Positions 33,525 to 42,981 of a DNA stretch of 52,155 nucleotides are shown in pieces; the first letter of the stretch is position 1, and each line of letters starts with the position of its first letter. The translations under genes were made by a program, and so were the position numbers. The stretch is from an uncultured Verrucomicrobiota bacterium (lineage in GTDB: Bacteria > Verrucomicrobiota > Verrucomicrobiia > Opitutales > Opitutaceae). Location: the NCBI GenBank assembly GCA_913058185.1, contig CAJXQX010000022.1, positions 1 through 52,155 of the forward strand. The letters are read 5' to 3'. The notes under the pieces were generated by a model, which was not told where the DNA came from, ran no database searches, and worked only from the letters and a program-made list of their open reading frames with translations.

Positions 33525-34940
33525 TCATTCCGTCGGTGCTTCGTGACCGTCGAAAGCCAGAGACAGATCGTAGACTTCACCATCACAAACGGGTTCGTGG
33601 GCATCATCCGCGAACTGCTTCATTTTGGTCAGAATTTCAGGATGTTCGGCGGCGAGGTCGTTGAGCTCCTCGATATCGTGGTCGAGGTGGTAGAGTTCCC
33701 ATGCAGCGTCTTTTTTCGGTTGAATGGCTTTCCATTGATCCATCCGCACGGCCCGACTTTTGAAGTCCTCCCAATACAGGTATTTATGGCGGCGCTGCTC
33801 GTGGTTGACGACATCGCGGCCTAAGAGCGTGGGCACCAAGGTGTATCCGTCCGTGTTGGCAGGAGCGGCGATCCCGGCGAATTCAGCCAGGGTAGGCATG
33901 ATGTCCGGGAAATAGCCGAGGTGTTCGGAGACGCGGCCGGGATCAATCCGGCCGGGGTAGCGGACCATGAACGGAATGCGCAAGCCGCCTTCGTAGAAGT
34001 TGCCCTTGCCGCCGCGGAAACGTTCCCCGGTGCGGGGATTTAGATTGGGAGCAAGGAAGCCATGCGGGTAGCGCTCGTTTTGGAAATACGGCTGACCTCC
34101 GTTATCTCCGGACAGGAAAACAATGGTATTATCGTCGATATCCAATTCCTGAAGTAGATCCAAGATTTCGCCGACCTGCCGGTCCGCCATTTCAACCATC
34201 GCGGCATACATCTGCGGATCGTGGGTGCCTTTCTGATTCTCGGCTTTCCAGTCTTTATCTCGATATTTGATCCACGCGGGATCGTCTTCCGGCATACCCC
34301 AGTGGCCGTGGGGCGGGGTCCAGGCGAGATAGGCAAAGAAGGGGCGATCATGGTTATTGCGGATGAACTCCATGCTCTCCTCATGAATGAGATAGTGCGA
34401 AAACGTTTCGCCGTGATGAAGGTCGCCCGTATTTCCCGCGAGAGGCACGCGTTCGCTATTCCGAATCAGGTAGCGAGGATAATAAGTGTGGGCATGCACC
34501 TGATGGTAGTAGCCAAAAAACGTATCAAAACCCTGCCGTTCTGGAACGCCGGACGAGCCGACGTCGCCCAGTCCCCACTTCCCAAAACCGCCGCTGACGT
34601 AGCCGGCCGGTTTAAGCATCTCGGCGATCGTAAAATCCTCGTCGCGGATGGGCGCGGTTCCTTTGTTGCCCCGCACGGTCGTGTGGCCGCTGTGTTGCCC
34701 CGTCATCAATACATTGCGGGTCGGCGCGCAGACGTTGGCGCCGGCGAGAAACTGCGTGAACCGAACGCCCTCATCTGCGATCCGATCCATGTTGGGAGTA
34801 TCCAAAATCCGGTGCTCCATACCGGAAGATTCGAAGTAACCCCATTCGTCCAACATCATGTAGATGATGTTCGGTGGACGGGCTTCGAGTCCTAGTGCGC
34901 CACAGCAGCAGAGCAGAATAGTGGTGATGATCTTTTTCAT
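33525..34940 (-). CDS. Exported sulfatase (esterase-coupled)
   Basis: A 471-residue type I sulfatase with a short leader (MKKIITTILLCCCGALGLEA). Cys71 in CAPTR is the formylglycine precursor. The first metal site reads 'MMLDEWGYFE', with Glu replacing the second Asp. Other marks are 'GGFGKWGLGDVGSSGVP', 'AYLAWTPPHGHW', 'TIVFLSGDNGGQPYF' and 'RGGKGNFYEGGLRIPFMVRYP'. The start overlaps the esterase gene stop by 4 bases, making it the last gene of a long minus-strand run. Whether the cluster of three Cys residues in the leader marks a lipoprotein is unclear; 'CCCGA' is not a clean lipobox. Confidence 0.95.
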   Translation of the reverse strand: MKKIITTILLCCCGALGLEARPPNIIYMMLDEWGYFESSGMEHRILDTPNMDRIADEGVRFTQFLAGANVCAPTRNVLMTGQHSGHTTVRGNKGTAPIRDEDFTIAEMLKPAGYVSGGFGKWGLGDVGSSGVPERQGFDTFFGYYHQVHAHTYYPRYLIRNSERVPLAGNTGDLHHGETFSHYLIHEESMEFIRNNHDRPFFAYLAWTPPHGHWGMPEDDPAWIKYRDKDWKAENQKGTHDPQMYAAMVEMADRQVGEILDLLQELDIDDNTIVFLSGDNGGQPYFQNERYPHGFLAPNLNPRTGERFRGGKGNFYEGGLRIPFMVRYPGRIDPGRVSEHLGYFPDIMPTLAEFAGIAAPANTDGYTLVPTLLGRDVVNHEQRRHKYLYWEDFKSRAVRMDQWKAIQPKKDAAWELYHLDHDIEELNDLAAEHPEILTKMKQFADDAHEPVCDGEVYDLSLAFDGHEAPTE

Positions 34941-35989
34941 TTTTGAGCAGAGAGTTGAGCGGCAGTATCCTGGGCGGCTTTAGTGGGTATGCCCGGTTTT
35001 TGGAGAAATCCGAGATCACGGAACCAGTCGATGAATCGATCGGGCCAGGTGCCGAACGGAATTCTGCCTCGGTCAGTAATGCCTCCGCCATGCCCACCGT
35101 TGCCGTAAAGGTGTAGTTCGATGTTAGGCACTTCGAGGCGCAGCATCGCCATGTAATAGTCGGTTGACCAAATCGTATGACGTTTGCCGCCGTAACTGGC
35201 CGAAGCGATGAAGGCGGGAGGCACGTCGATCGGTATCGGGGCTTTGGGGTTGGCGGTCAGGATGGATGGGCCGGTGTAAAGCAGTCCGACAAAATCGGGT
35301 CGTGAACTAATCCCCGCGAGCGGATCATCGGTGGAGTTGTTTTCCGCATCGAAAGCCGGGTAATTGAGCGCGGTGCCAGTAGCCACTTCGCCGCCGGCGG
35401 AAGAACCGAAGACTCCGATTTTGAGAGGATCGATGCCCCACTCATCGGCGCGACTGCGGACGAGCCGGATGGCTTGAAGTGCATCGTTCACGGCGTCGAC
35501 TTCGGCACTATAGCCGTCATCCCGTAGGCGGTAGCGGAGAATGATTGTCGTGATACCGTAGTTGTAGAAGTAGGGCACCATGTCGGTGCCGGCCGCGGCG
35601 ATACCCAGGTGATTATGGCCTCCTCCCGACATTAGAATAATGGCTGCTCCGGTGCTGAGGTTGCGTTCGACGGGATGAATCTCGATCGAAGGAACATGCA
35701 CGTTCTTGAGACGCTGAATCCGTCCCGGAACTTGTCCGTGCATTTCGTAGATCTCATCTTCGCGAACGCGCGATGCGTTGAGAAATGACGAGTCCGGGGG
35801 GAATACCGGCATCACGATTCCACCGGGTAATAGCGCCTGGGGTTGGTAAGGCTCGTCCGTCGCGACCGCGGGGCCGGGAATCATTTGCGGAGTCGGAGTG
35901 GGGGCCGCGCCGGTGAGCTGGCCGGCGAACAGCATGGTGAGGGTCGCAAGGCCGGAAATTAACCGGTGTGGCGAGAGAACTGGAGACAT
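34937..35989 (-). CDS. Exported alpha/beta-hydrolase, probable carbohydrate esterase
   Basis: A 350-residue exported serine hydrolase of the esterase/lipase type. The leader (SGLATLTMLFAGQLTGAAP) precedes the catalytic fold. The oxyanion region is 'AIILMSGGGHNHLG', the nucleophile elbow G-S-S-A-G puts Ser197 in place ('IGVFGSSAGGEVATG'), and the likely catalytic His is in 'LYGNGGHGGGI'. The pattern is that of BD-FAE or acetyl-xylan-esterase-like enzymes that strip acyl groups from glycans. It sits between DUF1552 (21 bases upstream) and a sulfatase (4-base overlap), so it probably de-acetylates the same sulfated glycan. The acyl group is inferred. Confidence 0.88.
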   Translation of the reverse strand: MSPVLSPHRLISGLATLTMLFAGQLTGAAPTPTPQMIPGPAVATDEPYQPQALLPGGIVMPVFPPDSSFLNASRVREDEIYEMHGQVPGRIQRLKNVHVPSIEIHPVERNLSTGAAIILMSGGGHNHLGIAAAGTDMVPYFYNYGITTIILRYRLRDDGYSAEVDAVNDALQAIRLVRSRADEWGIDPLKIGVFGSSAGGEVATGTALNYPAFDAENNSTDDPLAGISSRPDFVGLLYTGPSILTANPKAPIPIDVPPAFIASASYGGKRHTIWSTDYYMAMLRLEVPNIELHLYGNGGHGGGITDRGRIPFGTWPDRFIDWFRDLGFLQKPGIPTKAAQDTAAQLSAQK

Positions 35990-36010
35990 GGAATACAGAG
36001 GTGTTTCAGG

Positions 36011-37375
36011 TCAGATACTCGATAGTAAACCCGTGGAGTCACCGAGGCGGGGCAGGTTTTGCACACCCATTTTATCTGCGAGACTGAGGAACATGTTGGT
36101 CGCAGGCTGGGATCCACTCTTCACGTAGCGTCCGGGGGTGAGTTGGCCGCCACCGTGGCCGGCCAAAACAAAGGGCAGGTTATCGTGGGAGTGACGGTTG
36201 CCATCGGCGTTTCCGCTGCCGAAAACAATCATCGAGTTGTGCAGCAAGGACTGACCATCGACGTCATTGACCGCATCCAAGCGTTGGAGGAAGCGGGCAA
36301 ATCGTTCGATATACCATCGATCAATACGCGCCACCTTTGCGATGCGATCTTGGCGGTTCTGATGGTGGGTGAGTTCGTGGTGGCCTTCGGGAATTCCAAT
36401 CTCTTCGTGCGAGCGATTGTCGCCATCGTGGGCCGTCATGAGCGTGGCAATACGCGTGGAGTCGGTTAGGAATGCCAAGAGCATCATGTCATACATGATG
36501 TCCATATGTTCGCCATGGGTGAACGGCACCCCGGCTGGAGTGGCGAGATCAGGGTCGGCGGTCGAGCCGAACTGTTCGAGGTTTTCGATGCGTTGTTCTA
36601 CTTCCCGAATGCCAGTGAGATATTGGTCGAGTTTCTCGCGATCGGAATGGCCGAGACGTTCCTGCATCTGACGGGCGTCGGTCATAACGAAATCCAAAAT
36701 CGAGCGATGATTTGCCATACGCCGTTGCGCGTTGGCGGAGCGATCGCCGTGCTCGCCCTCGCCGAAGAGCCGTTCGAATACCCGCCGCGGATTGGCCTCG
36801 GGCGTCATGGGATTAGTCGGACTCTTCCAGGCCAAGTTGTATTGATAGGCGCAGGAATAGCCGGTGTCACAGGTGCCGGTGCGGCGGTTGGTGACACAAC
36901 TCATTTCCAACGATGGAAAGCGAGTGGTGTGTCCGACCTCGCGCGCGATGGCCTGGTCGATGGAAACGCCAGCGCGGATATCGGTTGCGCTCTTTTTGAT
37001 CCGCACGCCGGTGAGGAATACACTATTGCCGCGGGCGTGATCACCGCCGCCATCGGATCCGGGGTTAGCGTTGAGTTGGTCCAGTCCACTGAGGACTTGC
37101 ACGGAGTCGCGCAGCGACGCGAGTGGTTGGAGTGTGTGCTTGAATCGGAAATCGGTCAGGCCGCCTTCGGGCCACCAAAGGTCAGGGATCGCCCCGTTGG
37201 GGAAAAAGACGAAGGCGGTTCGAAGCGGAGCGCCCGTAGCGGTTGTCGCGGCGGCACGCGTGCTGGCGGCGGCCATGAGAGAGTTCGGCACCAACGAGTG
37301 GAAGGCGGGGAGGGCCATGGTGGCCCCGAGGCCTTTTAGGAAATGCCGGCGGTTGAGCGGATTGGTAAGAGGCAT
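36011..37375 (-). CDS. DUF1552 protein, second copy (Tat leader)
   Basis: A 454-residue DUF1552 protein. The N-terminus carries a twin-arginine leader (PLNRRHFLKGLGATMALPAF). Family stretches are 'AFVFFPNGAIPDLWWPEG', 'VLSGLDQLNANPG', 'GDHARGNSVFLTGVRIKK', 'VSIDQAIAREVG', 'SLEMSCVTNRRTGTCDTGYSCAYQYNLAWKSP' and 'LLHNSMIVFGSGNADGNRHSHDNLPFVLAGHGGG'. It starts 4 bases after the DUF1592 stop and ends 21 bases before the esterase start. The paired Cys residues in the 'RRTGTCDTGYSCAYQ' region are an obvious difference from the copy at 21697-23022. The family function is unknown. Confidence 0.95.
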   Translation of the reverse strand: MPLTNPLNRRHFLKGLGATMALPAFHSLVPNSLMAAASTRAAATTATGAPLRTAFVFFPNGAIPDLWWPEGGLTDFRFKHTLQPLASLRDSVQVLSGLDQLNANPGSDGGGDHARGNSVFLTGVRIKKSATDIRAGVSIDQAIAREVGHTTRFPSLEMSCVTNRRTGTCDTGYSCAYQYNLAWKSPTNPMTPEANPRRVFERLFGEGEHGDRSANAQRRMANHRSILDFVMTDARQMQERLGHSDREKLDQYLTGIREVEQRIENLEQFGSTADPDLATPAGVPFTHGEHMDIMYDMMLLAFLTDSTRIATLMTAHDGDNRSHEEIGIPEGHHELTHHQNRQDRIAKVARIDRWYIERFARFLQRLDAVNDVDGQSLLHNSMIVFGSGNADGNRHSHDNLPFVLAGHGGGQLTPGRYVKSGSQPATNMFLSLADKMGVQNLPRLGDSTGLLSSI

Positions 37376-37379
37376 AACT

Positions 37380-39884
37380 TCAGAGGTTGGTGAGATTGGG
37401 GTGACGGGTTTGTTGAAATGGGGCGGATGAAACGATCGCGCGAAAGAGGGCAGAGGGGCGGCCGTCGGACGATTTCAAGGTTTCGACCAAGTGATCGACG
37501 GTCTCGACGTCGTAGTATTCCAAACCACGTCCGAGAGCATAGGTAAGAAGTTTTTCACTGAAACAGTAATAGAAGTCAGAAAGGCGTTCGGTAGCTAGAA
37601 CGTGCTTAAATTCCTGGATCGAGTCAAAGGTCTCTCCAGTCACTAGTTGACCCGCCATGTCGATGGGTTGGTTGAGCTCGGACTCACGCCATCTGCCCAT
37701 GGCGTTGAAGTTCTCCAGCGCGAGTCCTAAGGGATCCATGCGTTCGTGGCAGGATGAGCAAAGTGGGTCCTCTCGATGCATTGCCAGTGTCTCGCGGAGA
37801 CTGAGGGCGGCCAGATCATCGGGATTGGTGATGTCTTCCAGAGCCGGGATGTTCGGAGGTGGAGCGGCTGGCGGTGTCCCCAGGATGTTTTCCAAGATGA
37901 ACACGCCACGTTTCACGGGTGACGTTCGGGTGGGGTTGGAGGTGTAGGCGAGTAACGTGCCCTGCGTCAGGACACCGCCGCGCGGGCTGCCGGCGGGGAG
38001 CTCGACCCGGCGCATGTGCCTTCCTTTCACGTCGGGAATGCCGTAGTGGTTAGCGAGATGCTCGTTGAGGAACGTGTAATTACTATCGATGAGTTCGGCA
38101 ATCGGACGGTCTTTGCGGATCACGTATTCGAAGAACATTTCAGTTTCTTGCCGCATGGGAGTTGTCTCCTGCCGTTTCAACTGTGGCCGTTTTATGTTGT
38201 AAGCGGCCCGCACGATGGCCCGCGTGCGGTCGTAGTCAGCCTGCTGTTCGGCGGTGCGCTGGTTCTCGGGAATTTCTCGCAACTTCGAATATTCTTTTTG
38301 CGCGATGAAAAGCGTGGGATCGGGATTGTCCCGCAGCCAAATATCCAATGAACTGACGTTGACCGATTCGATGTCGCGGGCGTGCAGCCATTGGCCCGCG
38401 AAGTTCTTCATGAAGTTGTCGGAGCGCGGATCCTGCATCATGCGCGCAATCTGTTGTTCTAGGTTCGGGCGCAGCTGATTGTTCTCCGCCAATTCCATTA
38501 ACTCCGCATCGGGCATGGTGGACCAGAGGAAGTAGGATAAACGGGAAGCCAACGAGAAATCGTCAATTTCTGGATGGCGGGTGTCTTGAGTAGAAGCGCT
38601 TCGGATAGCTTCTTCACGAAAAAGAAAACGAGGTGACGCGAGCACCGCAGTCATGGCCTGAGCCATCCCGCTTTCGAAGTTGAAGCCATCTTGAGCGGCA
38701 ACCTCTTCAGCCATATTCACGAGTCGTTTTAGGGTGATCGCATCGACCGGGCGGCGAAACGCACGGGCAGCGAACTTGCTGAGGAGTTGATTTGTATAAG
38801 CGTGCCGCGCTGCGGGGGCTTGAGGCACGTCTCCCGGAAAGAATTGGGCATAATTCTCAGGCCGCACCCAATGTGAACGATCGAAGGGACCTCGAATGGT
38901 GAGGTGATCCACCCGCATTTTAAGACGTTTAATTTTCTCCGGGTCGACGGACACGGGAACGACTTCGAATGAGAACTGATGCTCTCCGGGAACCCAGTCA
39001 TAATCGAACGTGTATTCGAAGATTTTACTCGAGGTGTTTTCGAACTCTTGATCGATCTTTACCTCGTTATCGATCCGGAAGATCAGACGGCATTTGCTAT
39101 AATCGAAACCTTGGAAACTGACAAAACTCTTGGGCGAAATTTTCAGCCCAATTTGATACTTACCGGGGCGATCAACCCCGATTTGCGCGAAGCGGGTTGA
39201 GGCGTCGTAAAATGAAAGTTGGAGGTATTCGTCCGAGCGATCGGCTGCGTTGGGTGCCGGGGAAAACAGCTTGGCTAATTTTTCACCTTCGAGTTTTCGC
39301 TCGGGCATGATCCAAGGCTCAAGCGGCACGGCCTGGCCGACGATGTTGATGGCGGCATCGAAGTATTTTTCTAACAGCATGGGCGAAAGCGTCAGGATCT
39401 CGCCGATGTTATCAAAACCCTCGCCGGTGTTGTCGGGCGGGAAGGCGTCGCGGGTATCGAAGTTAACGCCCATCAGATCGTATATCGTATTCTGATATTC
39501 GATTCGATTGAGCCGTTGCACCGTGAGTTGGCCCGGATCGGGATTCGCGGGATCGATGCCGAAAGGCCCCGTCTTGATCCAAGTTCGTAAATTCTTCCGG
39601 TCTTCATCGGACGGGAGGGCCTCTTCTCGAGGCGGCATGATGTGGCTGCGCGTGTTGCGTAGGACCCGAAGCCACAGGTCAGTATCCGCAATGGTTTCAG
39701 CAGTGAATTCGTCGAGCGTGACACCGCCTTCGTTGGTGCCTAGTCCGTGGCAGTCATAGCAGAACTCGTCTAGGATCGGTTCAACGTCCGAGCGGAACGA
39801 AGCCATGATGTCCGCCGTTGCATGCAGGGGAAGGGATCCTGCGAACAGGCCTATCGTTAGCAGCACTGGACGATGTCGCTTCAC
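37380..39884 (-). CDS. DUF1592-type exported c-type cytochrome-like protein, second copy
   Basis: An 834-residue member of the same family as the protein at 23039-25654, with the DUF1587-DUF1595-DUF1592-DUF1588-DUF1585 series. The leader is about residues 1-24. The first heme motif is CYDCH at 42-46, and a second CSSCH lies near the C-terminus ('CSSCHERMDPLGLALENFN'). Between 290 and 330 a beta-rich stretch ('FSFEVVPVSVDPEKIKRLKMRVDHLTIRGPF') may be a lectin-like insert. Other marks are 'TVQRLNRIEYQNTIYDLMGV', 'SLASRLSYFLWSTMPDAE' and 'GGVLTQGTLLAYTSNPTRTSPVKRGVFILENIL'. The start overlaps the stop of the upstream sulfatase by 4 bases, tying it to glycan desulfation. Confidence 0.95.
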   Translation of the reverse strand: MKRHRPVLLTIGLFAGSLPLHATADIMASFRSDVEPILDEFCYDCHGLGTNEGGVTLDEFTAETIADTDLWLRVLRNTRSHIMPPREEALPSDEDRKNLRTWIKTGPFGIDPANPDPGQLTVQRLNRIEYQNTIYDLMGVNFDTRDAFPPDNTGEGFDNIGEILTLSPMLLEKYFDAAINIVGQAVPLEPWIMPERKLEGEKLAKLFSPAPNAADRSDEYLQLSFYDASTRFAQIGVDRPGKYQIGLKISPKSFVSFQGFDYSKCRLIFRIDNEVKIDQEFENTSSKIFEYTFDYDWVPGEHQFSFEVVPVSVDPEKIKRLKMRVDHLTIRGPFDRSHWVRPENYAQFFPGDVPQAPAARHAYTNQLLSKFAARAFRRPVDAITLKRLVNMAEEVAAQDGFNFESGMAQAMTAVLASPRFLFREEAIRSASTQDTRHPEIDDFSLASRLSYFLWSTMPDAELMELAENNQLRPNLEQQIARMMQDPRSDNFMKNFAGQWLHARDIESVNVSSLDIWLRDNPDPTLFIAQKEYSKLREIPENQRTAEQQADYDRTRAIVRAAYNIKRPQLKRQETTPMRQETEMFFEYVIRKDRPIAELIDSNYTFLNEHLANHYGIPDVKGRHMRRVELPAGSPRGGVLTQGTLLAYTSNPTRTSPVKRGVFILENILGTPPAAPPPNIPALEDITNPDDLAALSLRETLAMHREDPLCSSCHERMDPLGLALENFNAMGRWRESELNQPIDMAGQLVTGETFDSIQEFKHVLATERLSDFYYCFSEKLLTYALGRGLEYYDVETVDHLVETLKSSDGRPSALFRAIVSSAPFQQTRHPNLTNL

Positions 39885-41329
39885 GGATCAGATTTTTCCG
39901 GGGAACTGGTCGTGACGTGTGGACGCCACTCGTTGGTGGGCTCGTAAGCACTGGAACCGTAATCCTGCCCCGCATGACTGAGTTGAACCTCGGCGAAGAA
40001 CGCGACGAGTTCGTGTTTCATGGCCGCAGCGAGTTGCGGATGAGCTGCTGCGAGGTTTTCGCTTTCATCTCGATCTTGGGAGAGATCATAAAGTTCCCCG
40101 GCAGGTAGGAGGAACTTGAAATTGTCCTTCACTAAAGATGAGATATTACCTTGGTAGCGAAAGGGGATAGCACGGTAGCGAGCTTTGGTTTGGCCTCGCA
40201 GAATCGGTCTGATATCTTCGCCGTCGAGAGCCCGTTCATCAGGCATAGTGTAGCCGACGATTTCGCGCACGGTGGAGAAATAATCCAAGGTCGACAGGGG
40301 CGTGTCTGAGGCGGATCCCGCTGAAATGTGGCCGGGCCACACCGCGAATGCTGGCACCCGCACCCCACCGTCGTAGAGCGCGCGTTTACGACCGCGCAGA
40401 CCATCGGTGGTGCCGACCCGACGATTAGCTGCTACTTTGCCTTCGGGCCCGTTGTCGGAGCAGAAAAAGATTAAGGTGTTCTTCAATACCCCGGCATCTT
40501 CCAGGGTCGTTACGATTCGTCCAACCTGTTCGTCCAACTCTGTAATACAGCCGTAGAAATGAGCGGCTTCGCCATGACCTTCGTATCGGGCGAGGTATTC
40601 GGGACCGGCCTCTATGTTTTCATGGGGGGCGTGAAACCAAACCACGGCGAGGAAGGGGTTTTCATCGGAGGCGGCTTGATTGATGAATGGCACGGCCCGG
40701 TCGACGACGACTCGGGCGGCTCCACCCAAAAGACTCGGATCGTTGCCATCGAGGGCGACACCATCGGCGTAAAAGGGGTTGTCTTTTGCCCGAGGACCAA
40801 CGCCAGGGTTCCAAGTGGTGACGGCCGATTCGGTTACGAACGATGTGTCATAGTCGCGCTCCCAAGGCGGTGAATAATTTAGATCGGGACGACGTTTGGG
40901 ACCCTTTGCGGTCATGGTCCGACTGAGCGTGCCGAGATGCCATTTCCCAAAGTGCCCCGTGGTGTAGCCCTGAGCTTTGAGCATGCGCGCCATCGTAATT
41001 TCCTGCGCCGGCAGATGACCGGCGTTAGCGTTAAACACGCCAAAACGATCGTGATGCCGACCGGTCAGGGCCGTGCCACGGGTAGGGGAACACACCGAGT
41101 TTCCCGCATAGAAATGGGTCAACGTCATCCCACGCTTAGACAGCGCGTCGAGATGCGGGGTCTGAATGATCGTGTTGCCGTTGAAGCCGGTGTCCCCGTA
41201 GCCGAGATCATCGGCCATGATCAGGATAATGTTGGGACGTTCGGGGGTGGTGGCGCCCGTCAGGGTTGAGCTTAGCGACAGGCTAAGTCCGAGAACCGTT
41301 AGACGAATTCCGAGGGTGAATCGATCCAT
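39881..41329 (-). CDS. Exported sulfatase (cytochrome-coupled)
   Basis: A 482-residue type I sulfatase with a leader (MDRFTLGIRLTVLGLSLSLS...). The first metal site is D40-D41 in 'ILIMADDLGYGDTG', and Cys80 in CSPTR is the formylglycine precursor. Further marks are 'GHFGKWHLGTLSRTM', 'VVWFHAPHENIEAGPEYLARY', 'LIFFCSDNGPEGK' and 'YDGGVRVPAFAVWPGHI', the usual order for arylsulfatase-like members. The stop overlaps the start of the DUF1592 cytochrome gene by 4 bases, and the upstream sulfatase ends 24 bases before it. The substrate is unknown; the tight overlap suggests that its product matters for the cytochrome pair. Confidence 0.96.
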   Translation of the reverse strand: MDRFTLGIRLTVLGLSLSLSSTLTGATTPERPNIILIMADDLGYGDTGFNGNTIIQTPHLDALSKRGMTLTHFYAGNSVCSPTRGTALTGRHHDRFGVFNANAGHLPAQEITMARMLKAQGYTTGHFGKWHLGTLSRTMTAKGPKRRPDLNYSPPWERDYDTSFVTESAVTTWNPGVGPRAKDNPFYADGVALDGNDPSLLGGAARVVVDRAVPFINQAASDENPFLAVVWFHAPHENIEAGPEYLARYEGHGEAAHFYGCITELDEQVGRIVTTLEDAGVLKNTLIFFCSDNGPEGKVAANRRVGTTDGLRGRKRALYDGGVRVPAFAVWPGHISAGSASDTPLSTLDYFSTVREIVGYTMPDERALDGEDIRPILRGQTKARYRAIPFRYQGNISSLVKDNFKFLLPAGELYDLSQDRDESENLAAAHPQLAAAMKHELVAFFAEVQLSHAGQDYGSSAYEPTNEWRPHVTTSSPEKSDP

Positions 41330-41353
41330 GGGGAGGGGAGGGTTGATGTTAGC

Positions 41354-42856
41354 TTAGCGGAACTGATCGTATTCAGGATTCACCTTTGCCTTGGAGAATA
41401 TCTCTTTCGAAATCCACAGATCGTAGGTGGCCTCGAGCTGGACGGCAGCCTCCTGCTGTTGGCCTTGATCGCCCGTTTCTTGAATCCAGGTGTCCAAGAT
41501 AGCGCGGTGACGCACGAGTTCGGTTTTGAATGCGACGTCATTGGCAAGATTGTGAATTTGGTGAGGATCGGTCGCGAGGTCGTATAACTCTTCCGCGGGG
41601 CGAGGGCCAAACCAGTGTTCGTCGAGGTAGGGCGAGAGTTTGCCCGCTTGGTGGAGTTTTTTCAGGTCGGCGACTGTGGGATGATTATCGCGGTATTGAG
41701 CCTGCAGCATAGCTCGGTCGAGGTAGCCGTTACGAATATAGCGGTATTCATCTGTGCGCACGGTGCGAATCTGGTCGATGGTGTAGTCGCAGCGATCGCG
41801 GGCGGAGATCATGTAAGATCTTTCCTGATACGAGTCGGCAAATAGATCCTGTCCATCCAAGTAGTCAGGCATGGCCGCGCCACCGAGGGAGAGTGTGGTG
41901 GCCGTGATGTCCAAAGCCGAAACGAGTTCGTCGCGAACCACCGAACTACCGATGGCAGGGTGGTTGCCTTTGACCATGAGCGGAATGTGCACGCCACCTT
42001 CGTAGCAGAACTGTTTGTGGCGGAGGGACTGGTTGTTGCCGTGGTCACTAAAGAAAAAGACGATGGTGTTTTCCATTTCCCCGTCGGCTTCGAGCTGATC
42101 GAGGATGGTTTGCACGCGAGCGTCAGCTCCGCGAACGGCATTGTAATGTTGAGTCCATGCCTTGCGGTGGTTGGGGGTCTCCGGGAAGTAAGGCGGTAAC
42201 GGCACGTCGTTGTCGGCGAGTTCTTCGCCTTCACGCACCCACTTGCTGTTGGCCTTACCGCCTTTGATTTCGATCTGACCGAACCAAGGCTGATCCTTAT
42301 CCGGGCGGGACTTCCAGGTCTGCCGGGTGATGGAGAGGTTGTGTTTTGCGTGGTTGCCCTGCCAACCGTTCATGCCGGGGACGTAGTCGTCTCTGTTGCC
42401 GGTTGAGTAAAGGTCACCTCGATCGTAGTGGAAATTGTAGTCATCCTTGCCGCTATTGAAGGTGTAGTAGCCGGCAGCCCGCATGAGTTCGGGCAATGTT
42501 TCCATGCCCTCAGGGAGATGGATGCGCAGCTCTTCGGGGACGACTTCGCCGTCGGTGGTGCGGCTGGAGCGATGTTGATGCGTGCCGGTGGTGGTCTGCA
42601 TGACACCGGTGATGATGGCGGAGCGACTGGCCGAGCAGACGGGGGCGGTGGCGAAGGCGCGGGTGAATAGCACGCCCTGAGCCGCGAATTTATCAATCGT
42701 CGGCGTGTGGCCGGCATTGATGGGGTCGCCGTAGCAACCCATGTAAGGGGAAAGGTCTTCGGAGAATATCCAGAGAATGTTGGGACGACGCATATCGGTG
42801 GCAGCAGCAGCGCTGAGCGAGATTACACCAAGCAGAAGAAGGCGGAGGAAGGTCAT
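41354..42856 (-). CDS. Exported sulfatase with CSASR motif
   Basis: A type I sulfatase of the heparan N-sulfatase-like group. I chose the ATG at 42856, which begins the leader (MTFLRLLLLGVISLSAAAA); a frame from 42901 adds 15 residues. The first metal site is 'ILWIFSEDLSPYMGCYGD' (E-D in place of D-D). Cys74 in CSASR is the formylglycine precursor, with Ala instead of the usual Pro at +2. Other marks are 'TFNSGKDDYNFHYD', 'TIVFFFSDHGNNQSLRHKQFCYEGGVHIPLMVKG' and 'AEELYDLATDPHQIHNLA'. It is the upstream sulfatase of the long minus-strand run and lies 125 bases after the stop of a symporter gene that may share its transcript. Confidence 0.95.
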   Translation of the reverse strand: MTFLRLLLLGVISLSAAAATDMRRPNILWIFSEDLSPYMGCYGDPINAGHTPTIDKFAAQGVLFTRAFATAPVCSASRSAIITGVMQTTTGTHQHRSSRTTDGEVVPEELRIHLPEGMETLPELMRAAGYYTFNSGKDDYNFHYDRGDLYSTGNRDDYVPGMNGWQGNHAKHNLSITRQTWKSRPDKDQPWFGQIEIKGGKANSKWVREGEELADNDVPLPPYFPETPNHRKAWTQHYNAVRGADARVQTILDQLEADGEMENTIVFFFSDHGNNQSLRHKQFCYEGGVHIPLMVKGNHPAIGSSVVRDELVSALDITATTLSLGGAAMPDYLDGQDLFADSYQERSYMISARDRCDYTIDQIRTVRTDEYRYIRNGYLDRAMLQAQYRDNHPTVADLKKLHQAGKLSPYLDEHWFGPRPAEELYDLATDPHQIHNLANDVAFKTELVRHRAILDTWIQETGDQGQQQEAAVQLEATYDLWISKEIFSKAKVNPEYDQFR

Positions 42857-42981
42857 GAGGTGTAGTAAGTTTAGGGCTAACAGGTCAGGGTTTAGCGACA
42901 CGCGCAGAAAGGCACGAGGATCGAAATACCTTTTCGAGCAAAAGCATACTGAATTCTACGACCTAAGGCCGGAAAATTATG

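Noticed and set aside
34221-34895. 224-codon open frame on the plus strand
   Set aside because: It is antisense to the CAPTR sulfatase gene and shows no protein-like features.
36506-37339. 277-codon open frame on the plus strand
   Set aside because: It is antisense to the second DUF1552 gene, which has clear family motifs and tight operon spacing.
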